NCBI RefSeq assembly: GCF_028583425.1
Contig: NC_072794.1
Location: 22,317,232 to 22,381,231 of the forward strand
Origin: Eublepharis macularius
Lineage: Eukaryota > Chordata > Lepidosauria > Squamata > Eublepharidae
Direction of reading: 5' to 3'
DNA length: 64,000 bases
Shown: positions 1-13,400 of the stretch, piece after piece
How positions within the stretch are numbered: the first letter of the stretch is position 1
Layout of the letters: each line of letters opens with the position of its first letter
The notes under the pieces: generated by a model
What the model saw: the letters and a program-made list of their open reading frames with translations, nothing else
What the model was told of the DNA's origin: nothing
The model's database searches: none
Translations under genes and position numbers: made by a program

Positions 1-3000
1 AACTATAAACTGTAAACATTTCATAGATAGGGGGTTCGTCAGGATTTGGAAAAAAGAATGGGAAATGCTGCTCTAGGCATTGCCACCTACCAGACCAGCC
101 CATGCCAAGGAATTTTTGTGTGCATTGTCTGCCACTAACCCTCCTCTGGTACACATGTTCTCCTTGTGGGACCTCTATCTGGTCCCAGCAGCCTTAACTA
201 GGCTGCCATTTGAGACAAGCTATCCTGTCGCCCTTTTCTTCCATACAGCTCAGCACAGCGTATGTGGTTCTCCCTTCCTCTGTTTTATTGATTAGGCTGA
301 AGGAGGATGGCTAGCACAAGCTCAGCCAGCAAGCCAAGATCTAAACTCCGGTCCTCCTTGGCCCCAGCATAGCACTCATGAACCCTGGTCCTGAGTCCAG
401 CACTGGCTCCACAGCAAAAGTATAAGCACTGTGAAAATTGTGCCACAAACCATGGTAATGTTGACTTCCAAGACGGAAAATACTTGGCCAGACCTCATTC
501 AAAACTGAACAAGTTTTCAAACACAGCATACCAATTCCTGGAATGCTTTCAAATGGAAAGAAGAAATGCCCATTTTCTATAGTGCAATCCGCTGTGTTAA
601 GCTGTCAATGACTTCAAAAGTCTTCTGGATTAGCATATTCAGTAAACCTTCTGTGATTGGTTGGTGAAGGTGCATTCCTTTGATGCAACCTGAAAATGCT
701 CAACCATGTCAGTGACACCCCTGCAGCACCAGATAATCCTTCAAGATCACTATCTGCATTAGTTTCCTAAAGAAGTGAAATAAGACATTGTCTTCCTGTG
801 AAACCCACCTTATTACAGGGATGGATTGGACGTCAAGTCCACCAGAAAGATCCTGGTGGGCAAATGGCCTGAGGGTGACCCCCCTGCCGACCGCTGGGGC
901 CACTCTGGCCCAAAGAGAGAGGTTGACATGAGTCCCTGCTGCTGTGAGTCAGAAGCAGAGAAAAGTAGACATTTAGCCTGGACTCGCACTGCCCAGCACA
1001 CTGACGGACATGTGTGGTCTCATACTTTGCAGCACCCACCCTTCTCTCGCCATAGGGAGGAATGTCCCACCCAGCCTGGCTTTGCCATGGCAAGGGACAT
1101 TCTCACTCAACTTGGTGAAGGAGGGGCTGGGAAAAGCCTGGGCTCACACCACCTGGCCCCACAGCCTAGCCAAGTATGTCCTGCCCAGGGCTAGTTGGGC
1201 TTGTTTTGCTCCTTCATGGGGGGGGGGGAGCATGGCAAGCTGAGGCAGGTCCCTTTTCTGGGACTATTTGGCCCTCTCTAACCCACCCCTGCCACGCAAG
1301 CCCCTTTGACATGAGGCTCTCCTTATCCTTACAAAAGGCCTCTTCAATATATTTGTACTTGTTCTTCAACTAACAGATTCAAGGGCATCTTCTTTGGGCC
1401 AGTAACTTTCCGACAGCCATCTATCACATCTGTAACAACTTCTTTACTTGGACAATACACATGATATTTAACATTTTAGAATGAGGCTAGTAATGTTTCT
1501 GTCTTATATTTAAAGAACAGCTGCACTAAATGTTTAGGTATTTTCCCACCCGTAAGTAAATTTAAAATCATTTAGCAATTCAAAACTGTCTTCACGGGGA
1601 CTGAGATACTGACATTTATTCATCTTGTTAGCCGCTGCCAGCATTTTTTAATAAGGCAATTGAATACCAAGATTAGAAAGGTGACTCAGGAGGCTAAATT
1701 TCTTCTTTAGCAGCTCAACAGATTTAAGAAGCAAAACAGGTCTGCCAAAACATCCCCCACAAGCTTCATATATATATATATGATTAAACCAATAATGATT
1801 TTTTGTGTTTAAAGGCTCGGACCTGCCAAACAATGGAGTATTATTCACTGAAAGACAAATGAGATTTGTAAGTTATTGCAATATCCAAGTATTGTAGTAA
1901 TTCAAAATCAATCACGTAAGTACCAAAATATTGACCTTAACTTACCTCATTAGTTTTGGCTGTCATTTTTTAAAATGGTGGCCAAACACCAAGATTAAAA
2001 AAGTGACTCAAACTAAATTTCATCTCAGGTACTTCAAAAATTCTTCCCAGCTACAAGAACCCCTAAAATATATATATCACATGGGAATCATATATATATC
2101 TGGGATAATCTATTGCATGGGGAAAGTACAGTGGAAATCATGAGTACCAGATGTTTAATTTTTATTTCACTAAGACTTCCTCAACAGTGGAATTTGGGAG
2201 ATATATGGATTTCCGCCCCAGTATTGAACGCCCAGCAATGCTAACAGAAATCACCTTTCAATATTCTCAGTGCTACTGGCTTGAAGTTAATAGGGGGAAA
2301 AAGCACCATTTAAAAATATCTAACCCATTTCTATTCTTAGTTTGTATCTTGCAAATAACTTGGCTGAAGTAGAAAAGACCAGGGAGACAGAAAATAAAAA
2401 GCAATTTAAATTCTGCAAAGGAAAAAGAAAGTGGCTTAAACAGCGATTATTACATCCTATTTCTTATTTTAAAATCCAGACTGGAACAATATAAAATTCC
2501 ATATGAAACCTCTGCATTAAAGATGAAAAAATCTCCAAGACAAAAGCTGCAATCCTAAAAACACTTTCCATTGAATAAGACTGAACTTATTTCTAATTAG
2601 GATTTCTACCAAATTCTTGCAACCTTTTTAAATGTTTAACTGTCTTTTATCCACACGTGAGTTTTAACTTGAGGTCATCTATAATTTGTCAATAATAGCC
2701 AGCTTTCAGCTATTGCAGGAGCTTGAACAAGGAACTTTAACTAAGAATGGCTGGCTTCTTTCAGTTTCACTCCAATTAAGATTTATCTCTTTTTAAACTA
2801 GAGGCATTGCTTCAATGATCGTTCATTGAATATGGTACACTTCCAAGGCATAGAAGAAGCTGGGAGATTGTTCCTCCTCAACTTTATTATTTTAAATCCC
2901 ACAGTATCTACTTTTGCAACCACAAGGATCAGGGAAGCTGGAAAAACTGTCTCTCTGTATTGCTACATCAAACAACAAATTAACAGCCATTCCTTGAGAA

Positions 3001-3005
3001 CTGCC
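1..3005. other. Non-coding flank downstream of TEDC1
   Basis: No exon, RNA gene or clear mobile element was recognised. Open frames here lack splice context or family motifs. A short (TA)n run lies at 1768-1781, a G run at about 1218-1228, and a weak, decayed palindromic fragment with TGCAATCCTAA at 2550-2600. Confidence 0.5.
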
Positions 3006-3009
3006 TGGA

Positions 3010-3212
3010 CCTGGACAGATCTCAGAAGCTCAGAAGCTAGTCAGATCTCAGAAGCTAAGCAGGGTCAGCCTTGATTAGGAATTGGATGGGAGACAGGGTT
3101 GCAGAGGCAGGCAATGGCAAACTACCTCTGTTAGTATCTTGCTGTGAAAAATCCACCAGGGGTCACTGTAACTGAGCTGTGACTTGAGGGCACTCTCCAC
3201 ACCACCTTGAGA
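3010..3212 (+). mobile_element. 5S-rRNA-derived SINE
   Basis: Contains AGATCTCAGAAGCTAAGCAG and TTGGATGGGAGA, the internal promoter region of 5S rRNA, followed by the GCAGAGGCAGGCAATGGCAA body and a TGACTTGAGGGCAC tail. The 5S head is partly duplicated at 3014-3065. The 5' end of the 5S part is missing. Confidence 0.8.
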
Positions 3213-3739
3213 ACTATCCCTAACTGTGCTGAAAAGTTAAAACTACAATAAATATATACAGGGCTTGTTTTGAATGAGTTTCTAATTCTGTTTGTTTCTA
3301 CATTCCAAAATATGGGTGTGTTTTCCCTCAGATCCCTATAGAACATAGAAAACTTTTTTTTAAAAAAATCGCCTGTCTTTATGGTGTGCATGGACTGGAG
3401 GGAAAAATCCCGAAGTGTAACCCTCCACCCTAATTGCTCATCAGCCACTTAGAAATCAGTGTGATCCCAAAGAGCAATCTCAACGGGTTGAGGTTACCGC
3501 CAATGTTAACCATCTGTAGTGCTTTCCATCTGTTTTCAACAATGCTGCCTAGAGGCACCGCTTTTTACCTGAGCTTTTAGAACCAATGCCTCTCACCTGC
3601 TCAGATACTCAGCTTTGTAATTTATTGCAATTTCTCTTGTTCAGGAGGCTTTAGCAAAAAGATCCAGAGCACTTTATCGAACACTGGAAATGAGTGGTGG
3701 AAGGGAGATGCAATTTCCACCTACAACCAAATGGCTGCT

Positions 3740-3804
3740 AATATATATATATATATATAATATATATATTATATATAATATATATAATATATATATATAT
3801 ATAT
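3740..3804. repeat. (TA)n microsatellite
   Basis: About 65 bases of nearly pure alternating T and A just downstream of the TEDC1 stop codon. Confidence 0.95.
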
Positions 3805-4081
3805 TAGGGAAATGTACATAATATTGTTAAAAAATACATTCTGCAGTAAGATCCAAAAGTACACACAGAAAATCACAGTAATAAATTAAAAATAGCACAA
3901 CAGCCATCCTTCAAAGAAGGAAAGAGATACTAACAAGACAGGCAAATAACCTTAATACATGGCCCAAGTCTGAGTTTTCAAAATTAAGTGTCTGCGTTCA
4001 AGGTAAAAGCCTGCTCCTCACACCCTGTCTTCTGAAATTTATCTCACCGAATTCGACAACTGGTCTGCATTCACTTGCTCT

Positions 4082-4459
4082 TCATCTTTTCATTGGGGCG
4101 ATTAAAAGCACTTGACCAAGCCCCTCGATAGCTTTGCCGACCTTCCGCCGACACACTTCCTGCCGCTGCTTCAGTTCTGCCGTCAGTCTGATTTTTCTCT
4201 TCCTCAGCTCACTGATTACACTGGTTGCAGTGACTCCTTCCACAACAGTTTTCTTGGGTTCTGGCCGGGCGAAACCAGTTTTAATGGTGCGCGAACACTT
4301 GCCTGTAAAAACAAGCCTGTATGGGCCATGCACTTCATCGACTCCACAGGGACTACTCTGGCCTCTAAGATCCGATAGTTTCCGCCTCACGGTTTCTTGT
4401 GCTCTTTGGACAGTCCTGCAGAACTCCTTTTCACCCAGTTCTTGCTTTCTTGCTTCGAC
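4082..4459 (-). CDS. TEDC1: TEDC1 last coding exon (exon 8) with stop
   Basis: Acceptor CTTCACAG| at 4460, then 125 codons and a TGA at 4084-4082. The peptide starts VEARKQELGEKEFCRTVQ and ends LLIAPMKR, with long runs of Lys, Arg and Glu as expected for the coiled C-terminal part. The reading frame continues exactly from exon 7. No canonical poly(A) signal was seen just downstream; an AT-rich stretch at 3805-3900 and a (TA)n run follow. Confidence 0.8.
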   Translation of the reverse strand, partial: VEARKQELGEKEFCRTVQRAQETVRRKLSDLRGQSSPCGVDEVHGPYRLVFTGKCSRTIKTGFARPEPKKTVVEGVTATSVISELRKRKIRLTAELKQRQEVCRRKVGKAIEGLGQVLLIAPMKR

Positions 4460-7400
4460 CTGTGAAGAGAAAACAATGATCAGGTTGTGTTCGCCAAAAC
4501 AGCAAAGCTAAAACAGAGCTTCATTGTATGAGCTGGAAGACAGGGAGAGTTCAGTGGAAATCTGGGTGCCAGTGGAAACCCAATCCCCACGACCATTTTG
4601 GTTTACCATTATCGTTTTTGTACTTTTCCCTCTCTTATAGTAGTAAGTGATAATGAATTTATACAATAAGGGTTTAAGAGGTGGTGTAAACTATAAAACA
4701 TACAGACATCAAACTCTAAATTCATAAACCTCATGTCACCCACCTGGTATGTAGCAATCAAATGAAAGACAATGCTAAGAGATTTCACTGTAGGTCGTGG
4801 TTTATGCCAGCACTGCTTCACACTGTTGCCATGCCAGCATGCAGAGCCACAGGGGTGCTCTGCCAGTGGATATTTATTTATTTATATTATTTGTTGTTAT
4901 TTGTAGTTCACCCTTCTCACTGAGACTCGAGGAGTAATCCTCCTTCAGTCCCAGAGAGAAAGGTGAACTATAAATAATATATAGAGTGCATTACAGCATT
5001 CTGGTCTCAATGTAACTGTAGTGTGAATCCAGGTAGGCAGCTCAGTCATGTCAAGGTTGGCGGCCATCTTTCAGGCTGAGTTGGGAGAAAGACTTTTCCC
5101 CCAGCTGCATTTACTTCCTTCTCTAGCTGTAGTTCTGGATCTAGTATAAGCCCTATACTCTTAACTGAGCCTGCAAGTGTCAACTGAAACCCCATTGAAG
5201 GTGGGAAGCACAATATCCTTCAAGATCTCTGCCTTCCCAACCAGGATCATCTCTGTCTTGTCTGGCTTCAATTTCAACTTGCTTGCTTTCAGTCACTTTA
5301 TCATAGATGTCAGGCAGCGACTTAGGGCCTCTACTGCATCACCAGGAGAGATACAGAGCTGGGTATTATCTGCATATTGATGACATCCAGTACCACAGCT
5401 ACAAATGATTTCTCTTAGTTAGAGGGTGAATAGCATGGGGGTAAGACTGCACCCTGTGGAACCCTGCAAGACAATTCTCACTGAAGATAGCTGGTCACCA
5501 ACTTAAACCAGACCAATGTACATCCCCTGATACCTACTTCTGCCTCCAAACATCTCAACAAGATGGCATGGTGTTCTGTATCAAAGGCTGCAAATAGGTC
5601 CAGGAAGTGTGTCCATGCTTGGAGAAACACTGGCTCCCTGGATGCTTTCAGGTCCTGCACCCAGACTGAGCTGTTAATTTACTAAAATGCTGTATGCTTC
5701 AGAAAGAAGACTGAAGATTTCAGGATATGATTGTGGATCTAAAGATCTACACATAACTTAAGCACATCTTAGAAATCTGCATAGGCTTGCACACAACAGC
5801 TAAGCGCGTGTGTTATCATCCTGTTATATGTGTTATATACCCTATTTTACTTGAGTAAAATACCAAGGACATTTTGAAAAACCAATACATTCACATCTCT
5901 GTATCTAGTTTAAGGAATTCTGCAAGGAATTCTGCCACATACAAAATCAGTCCAGTCAGGGAAGGGATGTAAGACGTCATCTATCTGAATGAGGAGTGAT
6001 GTACATGTGATGTTCCAAATCATTTACTGGAAACGGTAAATAATACATACATAAGAAAAAAATTATTTGTAATTCACGAGTTGGGTAAACAAACTAGGTT
6101 GCAGAATATTCTTTCCTGACCATCATTTTACGAGTCTTCAAATAGGATAGCTAATGGTTCTGAGACCTGCCTAGCTAAGCCCCTTAGGATCCTTGAAGCT
6201 CACTGTCTTCAGGTTCTGCTGAAGTGAATTAATTCAGGCTGACATGCACTCCCTGGTATGGCTTCCTAATTTCTGCATCCAGGAGCTGCATCTTGCTGTG
6301 TTTTGGTAAGACAAACTCATTTCTGATAGCTAATCACACCAAGAGGGAGGGAAGGCTGCACGGTACAGCCTGATCGTGTCGGCTCTTGGAAGCTAAGCAG
6401 GGCTGGTACTTGAATGGGGAACCACTAAGGAGGGCTCTGCAGAGGAAGGCAATGGCAAACCACCCCTGCTTCTCACGTCCCTTTAAAGCCTCCTGTTGAG
6501 ATTGCCATAAGTTGTCTGCGACTTGACAGCATGTACATTCATAATCACAGCAAGAACATATGCAAGGGAGAACCTTCCCAAGCAAACAGGGAACTCTTAC
6601 CACCCAGCACACAGCCTACCTCAAAATTACACCCAGCACACAGCCTACCTCAAAATTACAATCTTCCCCCATTATCCATCACAAAGTGCTGAAAGTTAAA
6701 GCATAACCATTCCTAAGTCCAAACAAATGGCATCCACCCACCATTTTGTAAAGTTTCACAGCTTCCACTGACAAAGTCATGGCTCCCAAATGACATTAAC
6801 ATTTCCCCATTTCCAAATCAGGGCAGTCTTAAATGCACCAAACCACACCCTTTGGGCCCTGGATCGCGTCAGGATCAGTGATTTCCTGCAATTAGTGAAC
6901 AATATGCGCAGCCCTGGCACATACATTTTGAAGCAAGGTGTTTCATTCAAAGCCACCTCAGGAGCATTAATTGTTATTTTGAGACACATTGAAAAGCAGG
7001 AGGCTGTGGGACTGCAGAAGGCTGATTTCATCCCAAAACAGGTGGTTCTTAACAGAAGAAAACAGAACCCTTTGAAAGGTGACTTAATCTAAGTTTTGAA
7101 GCTGGATGCTGGAAAGAAAGAACTGCATTACGAGTAGAGTGCCCAGAAATAGTAAGAGAAAGCACAGCCATTGTGTACTCAAATTAGTTCTCTTGCATTG
7201 TATATTGTACGCTTCTGAGTCCTTTTGGGACTCTGAAAGCTTTTACAAAACAAATGTCCTCAGTTTCTGTCAGGGAATGCAAGGCACCGAAGTGAAACAC
7301 ATCAACGGGGAAAAATATAGCCAAATATTATCTGCACTTTGAAAGAAGGTGAGATTAAAAAATCCAAGTAAGTCAGTAAGTCTCTCCTAATCTTTACCAA

Positions 7401-10400
7401 CAAATCTGGTTTTTAAATGAACCCAGCTGAGTGACTGCAACGATTCCTTAATATAACTATTGACGAATGAGAAAACACAAGAATGGTGAAAGAGAGCAAA
7501 ACGCAGAGATGCTAAGCACATTAAGGCAAAACACAAAACGAGATTCTTCTCAAAACAAAAGCAAACCAAATCAACAACAAAAACTCAATTAAGACACAAG
7601 AATTTGTTTGGAGATAATCAAGTGCTGGTGTCTCTGTGATATTGCAGAGAACAAGAATATTAGCGGGGGGCATCCTATTGAGACAGTGGGATACAAACCC
7701 TCAGAAGGGACCAACTCCCAGCAGATGAGCAGATAACTTCTCATACTGAGGATATATCTTGTAAATGAGTTGCATCCCTCTAGTTTTCAATGCCTTTGTT
7801 GCCATCACACAGCCTAAAGATTTTGGTAAAGTGGAAGAGGTAAGACATATCCGTGCTTTCCCTTCTCAGATGACGGGCTCACCATCACATCCGTTTACTC
7901 AACAACATTCCAGCTTCCCCATCTGATGTTTCCAAGCACATTACAGAGAAGACAGGAGAAAACTGGATAGGAGCTCTGTGCTGCTTATGTAGCAGATCTT
8001 TCTGCTCAGGAATCTGGAAGGCGGCAAACTCTGTTCCTCAGTACTGCAGTTAGGTGAAAGTATATGCCCTTGACCCGAAAGGTGGCAACTACATGGGTAG
8101 CATCTCTGGTATTCTCCTAGCGCATGAAATCCTGGCTTTAGGCCTGTGACAGCAAGGAAGCACAGCCCATCTTTGGAAAGGGCACAGGCACAATCTGGTA
8201 ATATCTGTTCTCTTAAATCTGACAGGTAACGTCTGTTCATTTAAGATCTCTGGTATAAACTCTAGAATTGGTTTTGTTAGGCATTATGCTCAATCTGAAC
8301 TGCACAATGGACAACATTTCCACCTTGCTTGTATCCCTCATATGTCTGGATATAGTTAGGAGAAAGTATTGTTTAGGAATGTATGTGGCCCATTCAGTCA
8401 ATGTTGGCTTCATTGCTGTCGTGAGCGCACAAGCAAAGTTTAGAGCCCTGATAAAATGCCAAAGAGGCATCTCTGGGTTTTCTTGGGAGGATGGTCCAAA
8501 GGTGGCAGAACCAGCCCAGCTAACCCTTCCTGACTTTTAACTGATGGACCCTGCAAACTGTACCTAAATATATCACAATCTGCTCAGTCAAATTTGTTAG
8601 AACATGCAGCAGAAGAAGTAGGGGGGTTGATGATATGAGTTCTCTAACTAATGTCACGTGATTCAGGTCTTCGATGTCTTTTACGGAAGTGGGAGGAGAA
8701 CAAACGGAGGCTCTAAAAGAGAATTCCGACTTCAGTAAAGCCAACTTTCTGATCGACCCTTACCTTTCCTTGGCAGCTCAGTTTCCTGCACCTTACGAGT
8801 TCACGCACCATGTCACCGAGGGCCAGCAGATCTTTCTTGCATCTGCCAATTTCTTCCGCAATCCTGTCAACACTGTAGCATGTCACGCCAGAGCTTGGTG
8901 AAATAATGCATTTGTGACGTTCGTTGTGATGTCTTGTCTCTTCCGCTTCAGGACCCAAAACCGATTCCTGAAGGAGTGGTTGGGGGGGGGGGGGAGATTT
9001 CAAAGGTTCATTACTTTCTTTTGCAGTCCATAGTTTTGTACAGAGGCTCGCTACCATACTTGACCTAAAAATGATACATTTTAAAACAAGGTGAATTAGA
9101 CCTGACCTAGTGAATTTTAGATACTAAAACAAGGCAAGATTACATTACCTATTTGTCAAATAATATGCAGTTCTCAAGAGACACAGATTCTGTCCTCAGA
9201 AAATACAAGGCAGCTCATTCCCAGCAAAGGGGATTGCTATGTTCTTGCACATGGGAATGGTGCTACAGCTGCCCCAACAGGAAGGAACACAAGTCCGCTA
9301 GGTTCAGAAGATCACACACTGACACAGTATCAGCACTGTACAGCAGTGTCCTTGTTCTAACAAGTTTACAGGGTGCAATAACCAATCATGGTCAGTCTCA
9401 CCCACCAAAAGATGTTGTTGTTTTTCGCTTGTAGGACCAGGTTATCAAACTGGAAACCAAGGAGCATGCTCCTCTGCATCAAGGAGCATGTGTTACTCTA
9501 GTCTTTCCAAGCTCATTCCTGGAATCCAAATTCTGGCCTACACCTCAGAACTGTCTCACTGGTGGCGATCAAGTCAGCAGGTGTGGGCACCAGCTCCTTC
9601 TTACTCAGAAACTTACCTGCCCTGTTTTTAAAATGGTTTTAGAGCCACAATACAGCAGAGTTTTCTCATGCACCACCAACTTAAGCCGTCACCCTATACC
9701 CATGCAGGCTAAGGCTCCACTAGAACATTAGATGCTAACACATCTCTGCCACAATCATTAACAGCCCACAGCAAATCATCCCAATTAATGTGGTTTGCAG
9801 CATGTGCTTTAATGTGGCGCCCCAGTTAATGACAGAAATTAGACCCACTGACCTCTGAAATCAGAGGAGAGTTCATGGAGGAAAACAACGGAGTGCTAAC
9901 CAATGGTTGTTTTCCCCAATTGGATAATTTCTACTCTGATCTCTGGGGGAAGGGTTGAGAGAACCCTGTACCACCATCCGCTTTTAAAAGACAGATGTTC
10001 CTGAAAATGAAATTCCTACACTTACTAATTCAGGTAACTTGAACATTGAGCTTAGTTCCTTAAATTATTAAATTAGGTAATAACTTGCTAATTAACGAAG
10101 TGTGAAAACAATCAAGTAGCTTCTTGAATTCACTGTAAGTATTTAAATTGGATAGTAACCGGGATGAAGAAATTCTGGGATCTGGTTGGTAAACCCACAT
10201 TCTTTCTTAGGAATTTTCTAGCTTCTTAAAAATTCCTAGGATTTCAAAATCTTTTACAAGTTTTGGTTATAAACCTTAAAGACAACACATAATTCAGTAC
10301 ACATGTTTTTAAGCTTGGGAAGTATTTTATGGGAAGACACTTTATCCCAGTACTATTTAGAAGAAACTTATCGCTAGATGCCACTGGTTTTAAATAGTCA

Positions 10401-13400
10401 TTATGTGAAAACAATTTCCTACAGCTGAAAAAGTATTGAAGGGTCATATTTAAGCAGAATGGATATACTTGTTTCTCATGCTATCTTATTGATTTTTCAC
10501 ATAATTCAGTGCCATTCAGGGAAATCTGCAATTCCAAATATGCTACCCGACTGCAATTTCAGGCAGTTCCCAAAATTTAGTGCCCTGTAATGGTACTGAC
10601 ATTTAAGTATCTCTCTTTGAAAAAGCCATTTTGATTATAGCAAACTACGTACTGCCATATTTTAAAAGGCATAAAGGAAGAACAGGCATTTCTATTTGTG
10701 ATAATGAATGAAAGGAGGTTTTCTCCTATCAGCTGGAATCTCATTGTGCAGTCGAGACAATGATAAGCAACTAAATGACTGAACAAACACTGGCTTGGAT
10801 CCAGACGATCATATCTGCTAACAGAAAGCACTTCCATTACTAGAATGGGATTCCCCTTGTCTGTCCCCTCCCACTCCAGCCCATTAATCCCCAAATGCTG
10901 CTCCTGGAGGACAGGGGATGCCTCCCCCCAAACCCCACGACCCTGGAATCTGTATGCTGAGCTGCTTCCAGAATGGAGATAATTTTAGCTGCATTCACCG
11001 TGGCAACAGAGCATCCACAGGGAAAATTTCCCTAACCTCATCCCTACACAGCTGCCATTTCCCCCTGCCACTGGACTTTGTTAAAAAAAAATCAATAAAA
11101 GATATAACATCAACATAGGAGTTCCCATTTTTGCTAAAATTTTTGGTAGTATATTTTTAATCAATGTTTAACTGTGGATGGTTTTAACTATTATCATCAT
11201 TTATCTGCATATTTGAGCCAACTCAAGCCTTCTGGGGAAAAGGTAGAATAGAAATATTTTATGTAAATGTAGATTCTCTTGTACATTGCCTAAGTTTTAT
11301 TAGACACTTAATAAAATGTATTGTTCACAATCATTTGCCTCTCCCCCTTCTTACTGCGCTCTGCATTTGATGCCTATCTGGAAGGAGGAGAGAGCAAAGG
11401 AAGTTTATGTACGTTATTTTTAAAACTAAGACAAAATTATACTACATTTCACAGTATTAATTTTATTTTGATGTGCATATTATCTATTGACTGGCATATG
11501 CCACCCTGAATTTGAGAAAGGCAGTATAAAAGGTTTAAAGTAAAAACATTTGCACCATACCATCCAATGCCAATACACCAGCTCCAAGGGTTTCCACTTG
11601 AGAAAGGCTTCCAATCGGGAGCTTTCAGACTCCATTAACTGCAACATCTGGGAGGGGGGAAAAACAGTTTGGCATTATTACTGGTCTGTAACTGCAGTGA
11701 GAGGGCCTCTCTCAGCTTCATACAATTCTACACCACTGCAATTCTGAAAACAGCTCCCTGATCCTGAAGACAAAATTGTATTACTTTATGCTGGGGGCTG
11801 CAAGTTATGGCTCTAGAGCCAAATGTGACTCAGTACGGAACCAAATATTGGCTTGAATCCCATCTAGATTTCCATGGGTGCAGGAGTCGGGACAATTTTT
11901 GCTGATAGCTCCCAGTTGTGGTAGCCCCAAACACATCCTGAAATGCTGCTCCTAGAGGATGGGGAATTCCCAGGAATAGCGGGGGGGGGGGGGGTGGAAT
12001 CAGCGGTCTCCTGCAGGAGGAGAGGGATTGGGAAAACTTGCCCCCACCCACGTGTCGGTGGAAAGCTAGGTGAGATCCAAGCCATGGTTCTTTTTAAAAA
12101 GAAAATTAAATCATTAAGGTACATTGGAAGGATAAACGTGATGCTAGAGTAACTAGAAAACAAAAATTTTTATAAGAGTAAAGGACTTCTTAGACCTACT
12201 TTACAAAAAGGGAAATAATCGGCAAATAGTTGCCAGTAATCTAAGTATGAAACATGCACAGATTTATGCCAGTTCACTGAAACAATCATACAGGGTGCTC
12301 CTGTGTATTTTGTCAGATGGATCTCAGGTGTACCACTTCTTAAAATACACAACACAACTATTAATTTTGGGGCTGCAGGAATTTATGGATTATTAATCAA
12401 GAGGTTACCTGTCAGTAATATTAAGTTGCATATTTTCAGTTATGCACATGGCTCTCATATATTCTTTATTGTTAATCTCTTGCTCCAAATGTTGCCATAA
12501 TTTGGCTCTTTAATTGTAAAAGGTTGCAGACCCCTGCTTTACAGAAATAAAACTAAAGCAATTATTATTATATTGAACATTTGCATAAGGCTTAAGTGCC
12601 TCGAATATATTATTGTAATATTCTGTTCAACCCTTTATCAGCTGCCTTTTAGCAAACCGAAAAGTTGGGCCTGAGTAGCTTGGCACAGGCCACCAAATGA
12701 TTTGAACTGAGAACCTCTGTTTCGTAATTCACATTCTTAGCTAGCCTACCATGCTATGGATTGCCTGGCTCTTACTGAGGCCATAAACCTGTATTTGGGC
12801 TATTCCCTTCCGTTAAGTGAAAGCTCATCCCCCCCCTGCCCCCGCCACACACACAACAAATGCCGCATCAAAAACGACCATGGCAGGATCAAGGTACATC
12901 TGTGCTGGTCAAATAACAGCCTGCTAAGCAGTTTGTGAAGGTGCAGGAGCCTGGTGAGAGAGGGGGCAACCCCACAGCTGCCAGAGGCACACAGGTCAGT
13001 GTAGCCACTAGTCAATTACAGGCTTAGCAAAGGAGTGACCCTGCAGAGTCCATCCAAGCCTTTGCTCGAGCTAGGAGTCAAGACAGACACATGAATGGTA
13101 TAGTGTATTGGTTCAGAATGTCAGACTAGCATCTGGTAGGCCCAGGAAGCAAACGGGGTGACGTTGGGCCCATCACACACTCTTAGCATAACTTACCTCA
13201 CAGGGTAGCTGTCATGAAGATAAAGAGGAAGAAAAGAGAACCATGTGAAAAGCTGCTCTGTACCCCCATTGGGTTGGTGGGGTCTCCATTTAATGATGGC
13301 TACGAGCATAGATGGCTTTAAAAGGCAATCGGACAGAACCAAACTACAAGTGACAGTGGCCTCTTGTCTAGCCAGCATTTTAAAAGCAGTTGTAGCTCTT

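Noticed and set aside
3010-3075. Possible 5S rRNA gene
   Set aside because: Only the central part of 5S is present, with a duplication and a SINE body attached.
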